From Pseudomonas salomonii (GTDB taxonomy: Bacteria; Pseudomonadota; Gammaproteobacteria; Pseudomonadales; Pseudomonadaceae): a stretch of DNA of 64,000 nt. Position numbers and translations under genes: made by a program. The stretch's first letter is position 1. The number at the start of each line of letters is the position of its first letter. Shown piece after piece: positions 55,081-63,636 of this stretch. The stretch covers positions 124,001-188,000 of the forward strand of contig NZ_FNOX01000010.1 in the NCBI RefSeq assembly GCF_900107155.1, read 5' to 3'. The notes beneath the pieces were generated by a model. The model was not told where the DNA came from. It did not search any database and was given only the letters and a program-made list of their open reading frames with translations.

Positions 55081-55107
55081 TCATGAAACATCCATTTACG
55101 CCGATGT
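55081..55107 (+). promoter_or_regulatory. Possible sigma-28 (FliA) promoter of the second chemoreceptor
   Basis: TCATGAAA-N11-GCCGATGT. The -10 matches the consensus GCCGATAA at 6 of 8 positions with correct spacing; the -35 is weaker. The start would be near 55117, giving a leader of about 60 bases. Confidence 0.5.
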
Positions 55108-55178
55108 TCCGGACATAGCGCCGAATGGACTTGGCTCGCCCTGCTTGCATTTCAACGAGTCCAATCGCGAGTGAACCT

Positions 55179-57317
55179 ATGTTCGACACCCTCTCCATCC
55201 GCTTGAAAATCGTGCTGCTGTCGGGCCTTTGTCTGCTGGGGGTGATAGCGCTGATCATCAGTATCAACCTGTACGAGACCGATCAGAATGACCATTTGAT
55301 CAGCGATTCAAGCTCGCGAATGCTCACCCAAAACGTTCAACACCTGCTGCAAGCCAAGGCCGCCGAACAGGCGGTGCAGTTACAGAAAACCTTTGGCGAA
55401 AACCTCGTGGTGGTCACCGCGCTGGCCGATCACGTCAAAGACCTGCGCGCCCTCGCCAACAAACGAGCGCTGGAACCCGGCGCCTTGCGAGAAGAGCTCA
55501 ACCAGAGTGTCAAAACCGCCTTTGAGCGCAACAGCAAGGTACTGGGCATCTGGCTGTCATTCGAACCCAATGGCCTGGATGGCAAAGACAGCGACTTCGT
55601 CAACGACAAAACCCGCGTTTCCAATGAAAAAGGCCGTTTCGCCAGCTACTGGAGCCGCGCTGGCGGCGAAGGACTGAACACGGTGATGGTCGAGGCTGAC
55701 CTGACCAAAACCTCCCTCAACCTCAGCGGCACGCCCTACAACATTTGGTACACCTGCCCACGGGACACACGCACGGTGTGCCTGCTCGACCCGTATTCCG
55801 ATGAAGTGGCCGGCAAGCAGGTGCTGATGACCACTATTTCGCTGCCGCTGATCGTCGACGGCAAAGTCATCGGCGTGGTCGGTATCGATCTGGCGCTCAA
55901 TACGCTGCAGGCGATGACGGACGCGGCGCAAAAAGAACTGTTCGACGGCGCGGCGCACCTGGAGATTCTGTCCAGCACCGGTTTGATTGCGGCGTACAGC
56001 GGCCAGCCGGACAAAGTCGGCAAGAATCTGATCGACACCCTCGGCAGTGAAGGCAAGGAAATCGTGCAACTGATGGCCAACGATACCCGCACGATCCGTG
56101 AGCAAGATGACACGATCCGCGCCGTGTACCCGGTCAAGCCGATTGCCGACGCCAAGGCCTGGGGCGTTGTGATCAAACTGCCCAAGAACGTGATGCTGGC
56201 CGACACCTTGAAACTGCAAGACGTGCTCGACAAAGCCCAGGCCTCGGGCACGCTCAAAGCCTTGCTGGTCGGCGCCGCTGCTGCCTTGCTCGGCCTGCTG
56301 CTGATCTGGCTGACCGCCACCGGCGTGACCCGGCCGATCAACACCGTTGCGGCGATGCTTAAAAACATCGCCAGCGGCGAAGGCGACCTCACCCAGCGCC
56401 TGACCTACGCCAAGAAGGACGAACTGGGCGAGTTGGCAAACTGGTTCAACCGCTTCCTCGACAAGCTGCAACCGACCATTGCGCAAATCAAACAGAGCAT
56501 TACAGAAGCACGTGGCACGGCGGACCAGTCCTCAGCCATTGCCCGCCAGACCAGCGAAGGCATGCAGGTGCAGTTCCGCGAAATAGACCAGGTGGCCACT
56601 GCCTCCAATGAAATGAGCGCCACCGCCCATGATGTGGCCAACAGCGCCTCCAACGCTGCCAGCGCCGCCCGTGGCGCAGACCAGTCGGCGCGTGACGGCA
56701 TGTCGATCATTGAACAGAGCACCCGCGACATCACCACGTTGGCCGAAGAGGTCAGCAAGGCCGTGACCGAAGTGGAAGCGCTGGCGGTCAACAGCGAACA
56801 GATCGGCTCGGTGCTCGAAGTGATCCGCAGCATTGCCGAGCAAACCAACCTGCTGGCCCTGAACGCCGCCATCGAAGCGGCACGCGCCGGAGAAAGCGGG
56901 CGCGGGTTTGCGGTGGTGGCCGACGAGGTGCGCAACCTGGCCAAACGGACTCAGGACTCGGTGGAGGAAATTCGCCTGGTGATCGAGCGCATCCAGAGCG
57001 GCACCCGTGGTGTGGTGGCGACCATGCATTCCAGCCAGCAGCAGGCCCAGAGCAATGCCGGGCAGATCCATCAAGCCGTGCAGGCACTGGGCAAGATCAG
57101 TGACGCGGTCACGGTGATCAGCGACATGAACCTGCAGATCGCCAGCGCCGCCGAACAACAGAGCGCCGTGGCCGAAGAGGTCAACCGCAACGTCTCGGCG
57201 ATCCGCACCGTGACCGAAACCCTCACCGGCCAGGCCACCGAGTCGGCGGCGATCAGCAGCCAACTGAATGCGTTGGCGACCCAGCAAATGAAGTTGATGG
57301 ATCAGTTCAAGGTATAA
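55179..57317 (+). CDS. Methyl-accepting chemotaxis protein with large dCache sensor
   Basis: The protein has 712 residues from the ATG at 55179 (GAGTGA upstream); the frame is open to 55125. A helix at 9-29, a periplasmic domain of about 350 residues (dCache_1; SFEPNGLDGKDSDFV, TTISLPLIVDGKVIGVVGIDL), a second helix near 368-388, HAMP, and a signalling domain with the QTNLLALNAAIEAARAGE tip are visible. The sensor resembles polyamine/amine-type receptors (McpU, TlpQ) in length, but the amino-acid motif of PctA is not seen, so the ligand is open. Confidence 0.88.
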   Translation: MFDTLSIRLKIVLLSGLCLLGVIALIISINLYETDQNDHLISDSSSRMLTQNVQHLLQAKAAEQAVQLQKTFGENLVVVTALADHVKDLRALANKRALEPGALREELNQSVKTAFERNSKVLGIWLSFEPNGLDGKDSDFVNDKTRVSNEKGRFASYWSRAGGEGLNTVMVEADLTKTSLNLSGTPYNIWYTCPRDTRTVCLLDPYSDEVAGKQVLMTTISLPLIVDGKVIGVVGIDLALNTLQAMTDAAQKELFDGAAHLEILSSTGLIAAYSGQPDKVGKNLIDTLGSEGKEIVQLMANDTRTIREQDDTIRAVYPVKPIADAKAWGVVIKLPKNVMLADTLKLQDVLDKAQASGTLKALLVGAAAALLGLLLIWLTATGVTRPINTVAAMLKNIASGEGDLTQRLTYAKKDELGELANWFNRFLDKLQPTIAQIKQSITEARGTADQSSAIARQTSEGMQVQFREIDQVATASNEMSATAHDVANSASNAASAARGADQSARDGMSIIEQSTRDITTLAEEVSKAVTEVEALAVNSEQIGSVLEVIRSIAEQTNLLALNAAIEAARAGESGRGFAVVADEVRNLAKRTQDSVEEIRLVIERIQSGTRGVVATMHSSQQQAQSNAGQIHQAVQALGKISDAVTVISDMNLQIASAAEQQSAVAEEVNRNVSAIRTVTETLTGQATESAAISSQLNALATQQMKLMDQFKV

Positions 57318-57345
57318 ACCCGATCCTCAAAACAATGAAGATCCC

Positions 57346-57435
57346 TGTGGGAGCTGGCTTGCCCGCGATGGCGGTGGGTCAGTCAGTACATCCATGACTG
57401 ACAGGCCGTTATCGCGGGCAAGCCAGCCTCCCACA
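57346..57435. repeat. REPIN between chemoreceptor and nitroreductase
   Basis: Inverted units of 24-25 bases (57346-57369 and 57411-57435) with one inserted base in the right arm. It touches the nitroreductase stop codon. Confidence 0.88.
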
Positions 57436-57436
57436 A

Positions 57437-58000
57437 TCAGACGCCAGTCCAGGCCTGAACGAACGCCGCTACATCTTCCTTGGCCGCCGTGCGCGGAGGA
57501 TTCTGCGGCGTACCGAGATAGAGGAAGCCAATCACTTCCTCATCCGCCGTCAGCCCCAAGCCTTTAGCCACATGGGCCGAGTAGGACAACTCACCGGTGC
57601 GCCACACCGCCCCGATCCCCTGCGCATACGCCGCCAGCAAAATACCGTGGGCCGCACAGGCAGCCGCCAGCAGTTGCTCGGATTTAGGTACTTTAAAGTG
57701 CTCTTGCAACCGCGCTATCACCACCACCACCAACGGCGCACGCAGCGGCCCATTCTGAGCCTTGTCGATAGCGGCTTGCGGTGCGTCGGCGTCCTGCAGG
57801 CGTGCAGCTTCGGCCAGCAGCGTGCCCATCTGCTCACGGGCGGCGCCTTCTACGGTGAGGAAGCGCCATGGGCGCAGTTGGCCGTGGTCGGGCGCGCGCA
57901 TGGCGGCGGCGAACAGCACGTCGCGCTGCGCCTGGGTCGGCGCCGGTTCCAGCAGACGCGGCACGGAAACACGGTTGAGCAAAGCGTCGAGAGCCTGCAT
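57437..58000 (-). CDS. Nitroreductase family protein (YdjA-like)
   Basis: The protein has 187 residues from the ATG at 58000, with GGAGGTG 5 bases upstream. FMN-binding nitroreductase features include RAPDHGQLRPWRF near the N-terminus and AACAAHGILLAAYAQGIGAVWRTG in the middle. The small YdjA subgroup is an NAD(P)H-dependent FMN oxidoreductase of unclear physiological substrate. It is divergent from the DUF1111 lipoprotein operon. Confidence 0.9.
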   Translation of the reverse strand: MQALDALLNRVSVPRLLEPAPTQAQRDVLFAAAMRAPDHGQLRPWRFLTVEGAAREQMGTLLAEAARLQDADAPQAAIDKAQNGPLRAPLVVVVIARLQEHFKVPKSEQLLAAACAAHGILLAAYAQGIGAVWRTGELSYSAHVAKGLGLTADEEVIGFLYLGTPQNPPRTAAKEDVAAFVQAWTGV

Positions 58001-58060
58001 TGGCCACCTCCAGAAAAAATGTGCGGTCATTCTAGCGGGAATGAATCGGATTCCACCAAA

Positions 58061-58079
58061 CGATAATTGCTCTTATTCA
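58061..58079. promoter_or_regulatory. Weak Fur-box-like sequence before the imelysin operon
   Basis: CGATAATTGCTCTTATTCA matches roughly half the positions of the Fur consensus. Iron control of this operon type is known in pseudomonads (recall), but the match alone is poor. Confidence 0.3.
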
Positions 58080-58139
58080 ATCCGCCCTGCCCTGTTAGAC
58101 TTTGCGGCCTTATTTTTCGCCTTAGCCGCAGGAAACCCG

Positions 58140-59567
58140 ATGGTCCGTTCGCCTCTTCGTCTGTGTGCAGCATTGCTGGCCTTGAGCCTGACTGCCTGCG
58201 ATGACGCGCCCAGATTCACCAAGGCAGAACCGGGGGAATCACGGGCGGGCGGCGCGACGACGGTGAACAAGCGCGATCAGAACGCGTTTTCCCTGCCTTC
58301 GGCCAACCTGGCACCCACCCGTCGCCTGGATTTCAGCGTCGGCAACAGCTTCTTTCGCAGCCCCTGGGTGATTGCGCCGTCCACCACCACCGCGCGTGAT
58401 GGCCTGGGCCCGCTGTTCAACACCAATGCTTGCCAAAACTGCCATATCAAGGACGGCCGTGGCCATCCGCCGCTGCCCGACGCGCCGAATGCGGTGTCGA
58501 TGCTGGTGCGCCTGTCGATTCCGGCTGCGCCTGTGGATGCCAGGCTCATCGAGCAGATAGGTGTGGTGCCTGAGCCGGTTTACGGTGGCCAATTGCAGGA
58601 CATGGCCGTGCCGGGCGTAGCGCCTGAAGGCAAAGTGCGGGTCGACTACACGCCCGTCAACGTGACTTTCAAGGACGGCAGCGTGGTCGAGTTACGCAAG
58701 CCAAACCTGCAAATCACCCAGCTGGGCTACGGCCCGATGCACCCCGAAACACTTTTCTCGGCGCGGATTGCACCACCGATGATCGGCCTGGGCCTGCTCG
58801 AAGCCATCAGCGATGCCGACATTCTGCGCAACACCGACGCGAAAACCGCCGACAAGGAAGCCCTCGTCGGTCGCGCCAATTGGGTCTGGGATGACGCGCA
58901 GCACCAAACCGTACTCGGGCGTTTTGGCTGGAAAGCCGGGCAACCCAACCTCAATCAACAAAATGTTCACGCGTTTTCTGGTGATATGGGCCTCACCACG
59001 TCCCTGAGACCCTTTGATGACTGCACCGAAGCCCAAGTCGCCTGCAAACAGGCGCCCAATGGCAATGGCCCCGAGGGCGAGCCGGAAGTCAGCGATAACA
59101 TCCTGCGCCTGGTGCTGTTCTACACCCGCAACCTTGCCGTGCCGGCACGCCGTGGCGTCAACACGCCGCAGGTGCTCGCCGGTAAAAACCTGTTCTACCA
59201 GGCCGGTTGCCAGGGTTGCCATAAGCCGACGTTCACCACGGCGGCCACGGCCGCCGAACCTGAATTGGCCAACCAGGTGATTCGCCCATACAGCGACCTG
59301 CTGTTGCACGACATGGGCGAAGGCCTGGCCGACCACCGCAGCGAGTTCAAGGCCGGCGGCCGCGACTGGCGCACGCCGCCGTTGTGGGGCATTGGCCTGA
59401 CGCAGGCCGTAAGTGGTCACACCCAGTTTTTGCATGATGGCCGCGCCCGTAACCTGCTCGAAGCCGTGCTCTGGCATGGCGGTGAAGCACAAGCGGCGCA
59501 GCAGCATGTGTTGTCCTTTAATGCCGAGCAGCGTGCTGCGTTGCTGGCGTTCCTGAATTCCTTATAA
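58140..59567 (+). CDS. Di-heme c-type lipoprotein, DUF1111 (thiol oxidoreductase-like)
   Basis: The protein has 475 residues from the ATG at 58140, with AGGAA 8 bases upstream. The lipobox is LTAC (Cys20), followed by DD, which favours inner-membrane retention. Two heme c motifs are present: CQNCH and CQGCH. A possible Met or His distal ligand lies in LFYTRNLAVPARR and LLLHDMGEGLADH. The family is called thiol oxidoreductase but the substrate is unknown. It is the first of three genes with an imelysin and a DUF1513 protein, as in the P. aeruginosa PA4371-4373 set (recall). Confidence 0.88.
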   Translation: MVRSPLRLCAALLALSLTACDDAPRFTKAEPGESRAGGATTVNKRDQNAFSLPSANLAPTRRLDFSVGNSFFRSPWVIAPSTTTARDGLGPLFNTNACQNCHIKDGRGHPPLPDAPNAVSMLVRLSIPAAPVDARLIEQIGVVPEPVYGGQLQDMAVPGVAPEGKVRVDYTPVNVTFKDGSVVELRKPNLQITQLGYGPMHPETLFSARIAPPMIGLGLLEAISDADILRNTDAKTADKEALVGRANWVWDDAQHQTVLGRFGWKAGQPNLNQQNVHAFSGDMGLTTSLRPFDDCTEAQVACKQAPNGNGPEGEPEVSDNILRLVLFYTRNLAVPARRGVNTPQVLAGKNLFYQAGCQGCHKPTFTTAATAAEPELANQVIRPYSDLLLHDMGEGLADHRSEFKAGGRDWRTPPLWGIGLTQAVSGHTQFLHDGRARNLLEAVLWHGGEAQAAQQHVLSFNAEQRAALLAFLNSL

Positions 59568-59598
59568 GCATTGCCACACTGACAGAAGGGAGCTCGAC

Positions 59599-60663
59599 AT
59601 GTTCCGTCCCAAGTTGCTGTTCACCAGCCTTGCCGCCCTCGCCCTCGGCGCCTGCTCGCCCCAGGACCCGCAAGCGGTGACCTCGGCGGCCATCGCCAAG
59701 CAAGTGATCCTGCCCACCTACAGCCGCTGGGTTGAAGCTGACCGCCAGCTGGCAGTCAGCGCCCTCGCCTACTGCCAGGGCAAGGAAAGCCTGGAGACGG
59801 CCCGCGCCGACTTCCTGCACGCGCAAAAAGCCTGGGCTGAGTTGCAACCGCTGCTGATCGGCCCGCTGGCCGAGGGCAACCGTTCGTGGCAAGTGCAGTT
59901 CTGGCCGGACAAGAAAAACCTGGTGGGTCGCCAGGTCGAACAGCTGGTCAGCGCCCAGCCGCAGATCGACGGTGCCGCCCTGGCCAAGTCCAGCGTAGTG
60001 GTGCAAGGCCTGTCGGCTTACGAATACATCCTCTACGACGCCAAGACCGACGTCGCCGACGAAGCCCAGAAAGCCCGTTACTGCCCACTGCTGGTGGCCA
60101 TTGGTGAGCGTCAGAAAACCCTGGCCGAAGAGATCCTGGCCAGCTGGAACAGCACCGACGGCATGCTCGCGCAGATGACCAAGTTCCCGAACCAGCGCTA
60201 CGCCGATTCCCACGAAGCCATCGCTGATCTGCTGCGTGTGCAGGTCACCGCACTGGATACCTTGAAGAAAAAACTCGGCACACCGATGGGCCGCCAGACC
60301 AAGGGCATCCCGCAACCGTTCCAGGCCGATGCCTGGCGCAGCCAGTCGTCCCTGCAAAGCCTGCAAGCCAGCCTCGCGGCGGCCCAGACCGTGTGGGTGG
60401 GTGTCGACAACAAAGGCCTGCGCGGCCTGTTGGGGTCCGAGCAGAAGCCGCTGGCCGACAAGATCGACGCCGCTTACGCCGCCTCGCTCAAGCTGTTCGC
60501 CAGCAACCAGCGCACGCTCAACGAATTGTTGGCCGATGATGCCGGGCGCCAGCAACTTAACGACATTTACGACAGCCTCAACGTGGTCCACCGCCTGCAC
60601 GAAGGTGATCTGGCCAAGGCGTTGGGCATCCAACTGGGCTTTAACGCCAACGACGGTGACTGA
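59599..60663 (+). CDS. Imelysin-family periplasmic lipoprotein
   Basis: The protein has 354 residues with lipobox LGAC (Cys19). It is helical, with the imelysin pattern VEADRQLAVSALAYC, FWPDKKNLVGRQV and GLSAYEYILYD. The canonical metal-binding GxHxxE is not seen, as in many relatives of IcmP/EfeO. Iron or heme handling in the periplasm is likely (family knowledge plus context), probably as a partner of the di-heme protein. It starts 31 bases after that gene and overlaps the next one by 1 base. Confidence 0.88.
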   Translation: MFRPKLLFTSLAALALGACSPQDPQAVTSAAIAKQVILPTYSRWVEADRQLAVSALAYCQGKESLETARADFLHAQKAWAELQPLLIGPLAEGNRSWQVQFWPDKKNLVGRQVEQLVSAQPQIDGAALAKSSVVVQGLSAYEYILYDAKTDVADEAQKARYCPLLVAIGERQKTLAEEILASWNSTDGMLAQMTKFPNQRYADSHEAIADLLRVQVTALDTLKKKLGTPMGRQTKGIPQPFQADAWRSQSSLQSLQASLAAAQTVWVGVDNKGLRGLLGSEQKPLADKIDAAYAASLKLFASNQRTLNELLADDAGRQQLNDIYDSLNVVHRLHEGDLAKALGIQLGFNANDGD

Positions 60664-61766
60664 TGATGCTCAGGCGACAGGCTTTGGCGGTTGGCAGTGT
60701 GCTGCTCAGCGCACTGACGTTGGGTGGCTGGACGCTGTTCAAACAAAAGAAGCAGGCACCGCTGCTGCTGTCGGCCCGCGATGACGCGGACGGCAAGCAC
60801 TACGCCGTGGGTTTTCGCCTGGACGGCACGCAAGTGTTTGCCACCCAGGTCGGCCAGCGCTGCCATGACATCATCAACCACCCGACACTGCCGATTGCAC
60901 TGTTCGTCGCCCGTCGCCCAGGCACCGAGAGTTACCTGATCGACCTGCGTACTGGCACGCTGCTGCAAACCATCACGTCCAATGCCAATCGCCACTTCTA
61001 TGGCCACGCAGTCATCCATAAGAGCGGCGACTGGCTGTACGCCACCGAGAACGACACCTCCGACCCCGGCCGTGGCCTGCTCGGAGTGTACAAATTCGAG
61101 GGCGAGCGCCTGGTGCACAGCGGCGAAATCTCCACCCATGGCATCGGCCCGCACCAGGTGTCATGGATGCCCGACGGCGAAACCCTGGTGGTGGCCAACG
61201 GCGGCATTCGCACCGAAGCCGAAAGCCGTGTGGAGATGAACCTCAACGCCATGGAACCGAGCCTGGTGTTGATGCACCGCGACGGCAGCCTGATCAGCAA
61301 GGAAACCCTGGGCCAACAGATGAACAGCGTGCGGCATATGGGGATTGCCAGCGATGGCACGATCCTCACCGGGCAGCAGTTCATGGGGCCGTCCCAGGAG
61401 CGCTCCGAGTTGCTCGCGATCAAGCACCCGGGGCAGCCATTCGTGGCGTTCCCGGTAGCCGATGAGCAACTGCAAGCCATGGGGCATTACACCGCCAGCG
61501 TCGCCGTGCACAGCGAACTGCGTCTGGTCGCACTGACGGCGCCGCGGGGTAACCGGTTTTTTATCTGGGACATGGACAGCGGTGCGCTGCGTCTGGACGG
61601 GCCGTTGCCCGACTGCGCGGGCGTAGGCGCGGTGGCGGATGGCTTTGTCGTCACCTCAGGCCAGGGCCGTTGCCGCTTCTACGATTGCCGCCAGCCGCAG
61701 TTGGTGGCCAAGCCGCTGCAATTGCCGGCCGGGCTTTGGGATAACCATCTGCACCTGATCATTTGA
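60663..61766 (+). CDS. DUF1513 seven-bladed propeller protein
   Basis: The protein has 367 residues. An N-terminal signal or anchor (RRQALAVGSVLLSALTLGG, with a twin Arg) is followed by repeated beta-propeller blades (GKHYAVGFRLDG, DWLYATENDTSDPGRGLLGVY, HGIGPHQVSWMPDGETLVVANGG). The double Arg hints at possible Tat export. DUF1513 proteins accompany imelysin and di-heme genes; no activity is known. It starts within the imelysin stop (TGATG). Confidence 0.85.
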   Translation: MMLRRQALAVGSVLLSALTLGGWTLFKQKKQAPLLLSARDDADGKHYAVGFRLDGTQVFATQVGQRCHDIINHPTLPIALFVARRPGTESYLIDLRTGTLLQTITSNANRHFYGHAVIHKSGDWLYATENDTSDPGRGLLGVYKFEGERLVHSGEISTHGIGPHQVSWMPDGETLVVANGGIRTEAESRVEMNLNAMEPSLVLMHRDGSLISKETLGQQMNSVRHMGIASDGTILTGQQFMGPSQERSELLAIKHPGQPFVAFPVADEQLQAMGHYTASVAVHSELRLVALTAPRGNRFFIWDMDSGALRLDGPLPDCAGVGAVADGFVVTSGQGRCRFYDCRQPQLVAKPLQLPAGLWDNHLHLII

Positions 61767-61770
61767 GATA

Positions 61771-61803
61771 AAAAAAGGGCCTCGCGTCGCAAGGCCCTTT
61801 GTC
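61771..61803. terminator. Bidirectional terminator between convergent operons
   Basis: Arms AAAGGGCCT / AGGCCCTTT. The A-run on the left gives a strong T-run on the minus strand; TTTG follows on the plus strand. Confidence 0.85.
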
Positions 61804-61819
61804 GGGGGGTAAAATCTTT

Positions 61820-62047
61820 TCAACTCTGCGGCCTCATCCCTTGGGACATGCCGAACATGAACAACAGCAACTCATGATCCGGTTTGGCCGCCACACTGGC
61901 CTTGGCAACACGTGGCAGCAGGCATTGCCCGCTACCCTGCGCCGCACTGAGCACTTGTGTGCGAGGTTGTTCCCACGCAGCCAGCGCCAGGGCTGCAATG
62001 CCCAACGCGCCGACCAGGAACACACCTCGTGCTATTTCTAGCTTCAT
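61820..62047 (-). CDS. Small secreted or membrane protein in the ColS-adjacent operon
   Basis: The protein has 75 residues. Its ATG overlaps the inaA stop (ATGA), so it is translationally coupled. One hydrophobic segment at 9-26 (VFLVGALGIAALALAAW) may be a signal peptide or anchor. The remainder (QCLLPRVAKASVAAKPDHELLLFMFGMSQGM) has no recognised domain. The coupling suggests a function with the InaA-like kinase at the envelope. Confidence 0.72.
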   Translation of the reverse strand: MKLEIARGVFLVGALGIAALALAAWEQPRTQVLSAAQGSGQCLLPRVAKASVAAKPDHELLLFMFGMSQGMRPQS

Positions 62048-62763
62048 CTACTTAAACCCTTGATAGCGCTGCCAAACGCCGTCTCGTAAAAGTAGCTGAG
62101 TTTTTCCCAGTCGGTACTGTTCCACGACGAATGGCGGCGCAATTGCAGCATGTCATGGGAGGCGGCCCGATAAGCGGTCAGGCGCTGACGGCACTTCTCG
62201 AAATCCAGCAGCGCCACTTCCACCTTGGCCGAGTCGCCTTCGCCGGTCACGCGTACAAAAATGTGCTTGATATACAGGCAACCATGTTGCCAGCGCCCCT
62301 TGTGCATGCGTGCCAGGGTGCCCGCCAATTCCTTGAGCATGCGCTCGTGAACCAACTCGCCGTACTGCTCACGGCCACCGGCGGCGTACCAGTTTTCGAT
62401 CTCGTCGAAACCGTCGAGGGACGCCGTCACCAACAAGGCTTTCCATTGGTGCTCGGGGTCACGGCGCGCGCCGCAGAACACCAGTTCCGGAACGCGTACA
62501 TCCAGCGAACGCAGACCTTTGAGGGCGTCACGTTCGCGCAACACGGTCGGGCGTCCGAACGGGTGAAGCCAACTGCGGTAAATATGCCCGGTCTGGCGTT
62601 TGCTGTAGAGCAAGCGGCCATTCGGGCTCACGACTCGCTGCACACCGCTTTCACCACCGCGTCGGCGGTTGGGTTCCTCGACCCATTCGCCCTGCTGGCG
62701 CCAGAAAAAATCAAATCGTTCTTCGGGAGCTACGTGACTGCCTGATACGCACTCAACTGCCAT
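62044..62763 (-). CDS. inaA: InaA/WapQ-like lipopolysaccharide kinase family protein
   Basis: The protein has 239 residues from the ATG at 62763, with GAGG about 8 bases upstream. Kinase-like features of the WaaP/Kdo kinase fold are visible: RQTGHIYRSWLHPFGRPTVLRERDA (the Lys/Arg region), ARMHKGRWQHGCLYIKHIFV (catalytic loop, HG) and ALLDFEKCRQ (metal-binding DFE). It probably phosphorylates LPS core heptose or a related sugar (inference). From memory the P. fluorescens colRS-linked operon encodes a methyltransferase and WapQ in this order. Confidence 0.85.
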   Translation of the reverse strand: MAVECVSGSHVAPEERFDFFWRQQGEWVEEPNRRRGGESGVQRVVSPNGRLLYSKRQTGHIYRSWLHPFGRPTVLRERDALKGLRSLDVRVPELVFCGARRDPEHQWKALLVTASLDGFDEIENWYAAGGREQYGELVHERMLKELAGTLARMHKGRWQHGCLYIKHIFVRVTGEGDSAKVEVALLDFEKCRQRLTAYRAASHDMLQLRRHSSWNSTDWEKLSYFYETAFGSAIKGLSR

Positions 62764-62767
62764 CCTG

Positions 62768-63448
62768 TTACCTCTTACGCAATACATAGACTCGCCACAT
62801 GGCGTAGAGCGGCATGAAGTCCAGGGATTCCTGGACCCGGAAACCGGCTTGCTCAAATTCTGCCTCGACAGTAGCAGCCGGTAACACAAACCGGTTTTGG
62901 TAACCTTCCTGCTCACCTTTCTTGCGACGCCTGGCTTCGGCGCGCTTGCGTTTCCAAGCCTTGAAATTGCCATCCACCCACAACGAAATAATCACGCTGT
63001 CGCGGGTAACCCGCTGAAATTCTTTCAGTATTGCCAGCCTGTGCGCCGGATCACCAATGTGGTGCATCAAACGCATGCAAAAAATACTGTCGACCGCGTT
63101 ATCGGGCAAATCGATATCAAAGGCAGACGTGTGCAAAGGCCGTACCCGCTTCACCACCTCCGCCGGCTGGGCAACGGTGGCGACCTTCAACATCGACTCC
63201 GAATTGTCAGCGCCGATAATCACACGGTTGGGCTTCTCCGCCAACAATGGCCAGAACCGCCCGGCACCGCAAGGCAGGTCCAGCACCAGGCCCGGCTCGC
63301 CGGCCATGGCCAGCGCACCGCGCGCCAATTGCTCGTCGCGTTTGTGGGACAGCCGGCGAGCCAGATTGTCCTGATGCTTGAGCAAATAATTCTGCGCGTG
63401 CTGATCGTCGTACTTTTCGGAAAAATCGAGCTTGATCGGGGTAGACAT
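62768..63448 (-). CDS. SAM-dependent methyltransferase of the ColRS-linked operon
   Basis: The protein has 226 residues from the ATG at 63448 (GGAG 8 bases upstream); a TTG one codon earlier is in frame. Class I motifs are present: motif I LDLPCGAGRFWP (SAM), acidic IIGADNSESML, and post-motif IIFCMRLMHH. It is the orf222-type gene beside colS in P. fluorescens (recall), proposed to modify LPS or lipid. The stop is 4 bases from the inaA start. A ColR-like motif lies upstream. Confidence 0.87.
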   Translation of the reverse strand: MSTPIKLDFSEKYDDQHAQNYLLKHQDNLARRLSHKRDEQLARGALAMAGEPGLVLDLPCGAGRFWPLLAEKPNRVIIGADNSESMLKVATVAQPAEVVKRVRPLHTSAFDIDLPDNAVDSIFCMRLMHHIGDPAHRLAILKEFQRVTRDSVIISLWVDGNFKAWKRKRAEARRRKKGEQEGYQNRFVLPAATVEAEFEQAGFRVQESLDFMPLYAMWRVYVLRKR

Positions 63449-63516
63449 CAACGGATCTCCAGTAGCTGATGCCTACAACCTTAAGCAGCAAACTGTGATC
63501 AACAGGTCAACCCGTT

Positions 63517-63524
63517 GTGAAAAA
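63517..63524 (-). promoter_or_regulatory. Possible ColR binding site upstream of the methyltransferase
   Basis: On the minus strand TTTTTCAC, preceded by an A-C pair at the expected distance, agrees with the core of the published ColR consensus as I recall it. It lies about 70 bases before the gene start. The outer positions match poorly. Confidence 0.45.
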
Positions 63525-63636
63525 CTTGTCCTGTCCAATCCCATACATTTCAAGACTTTACAGACACAAGCAATAGCATGGGGCCATCTTCGCCGATTTA
63601 GCGGGTTCTCTGGCAGGATAGCGGCCAGGTCTACTT

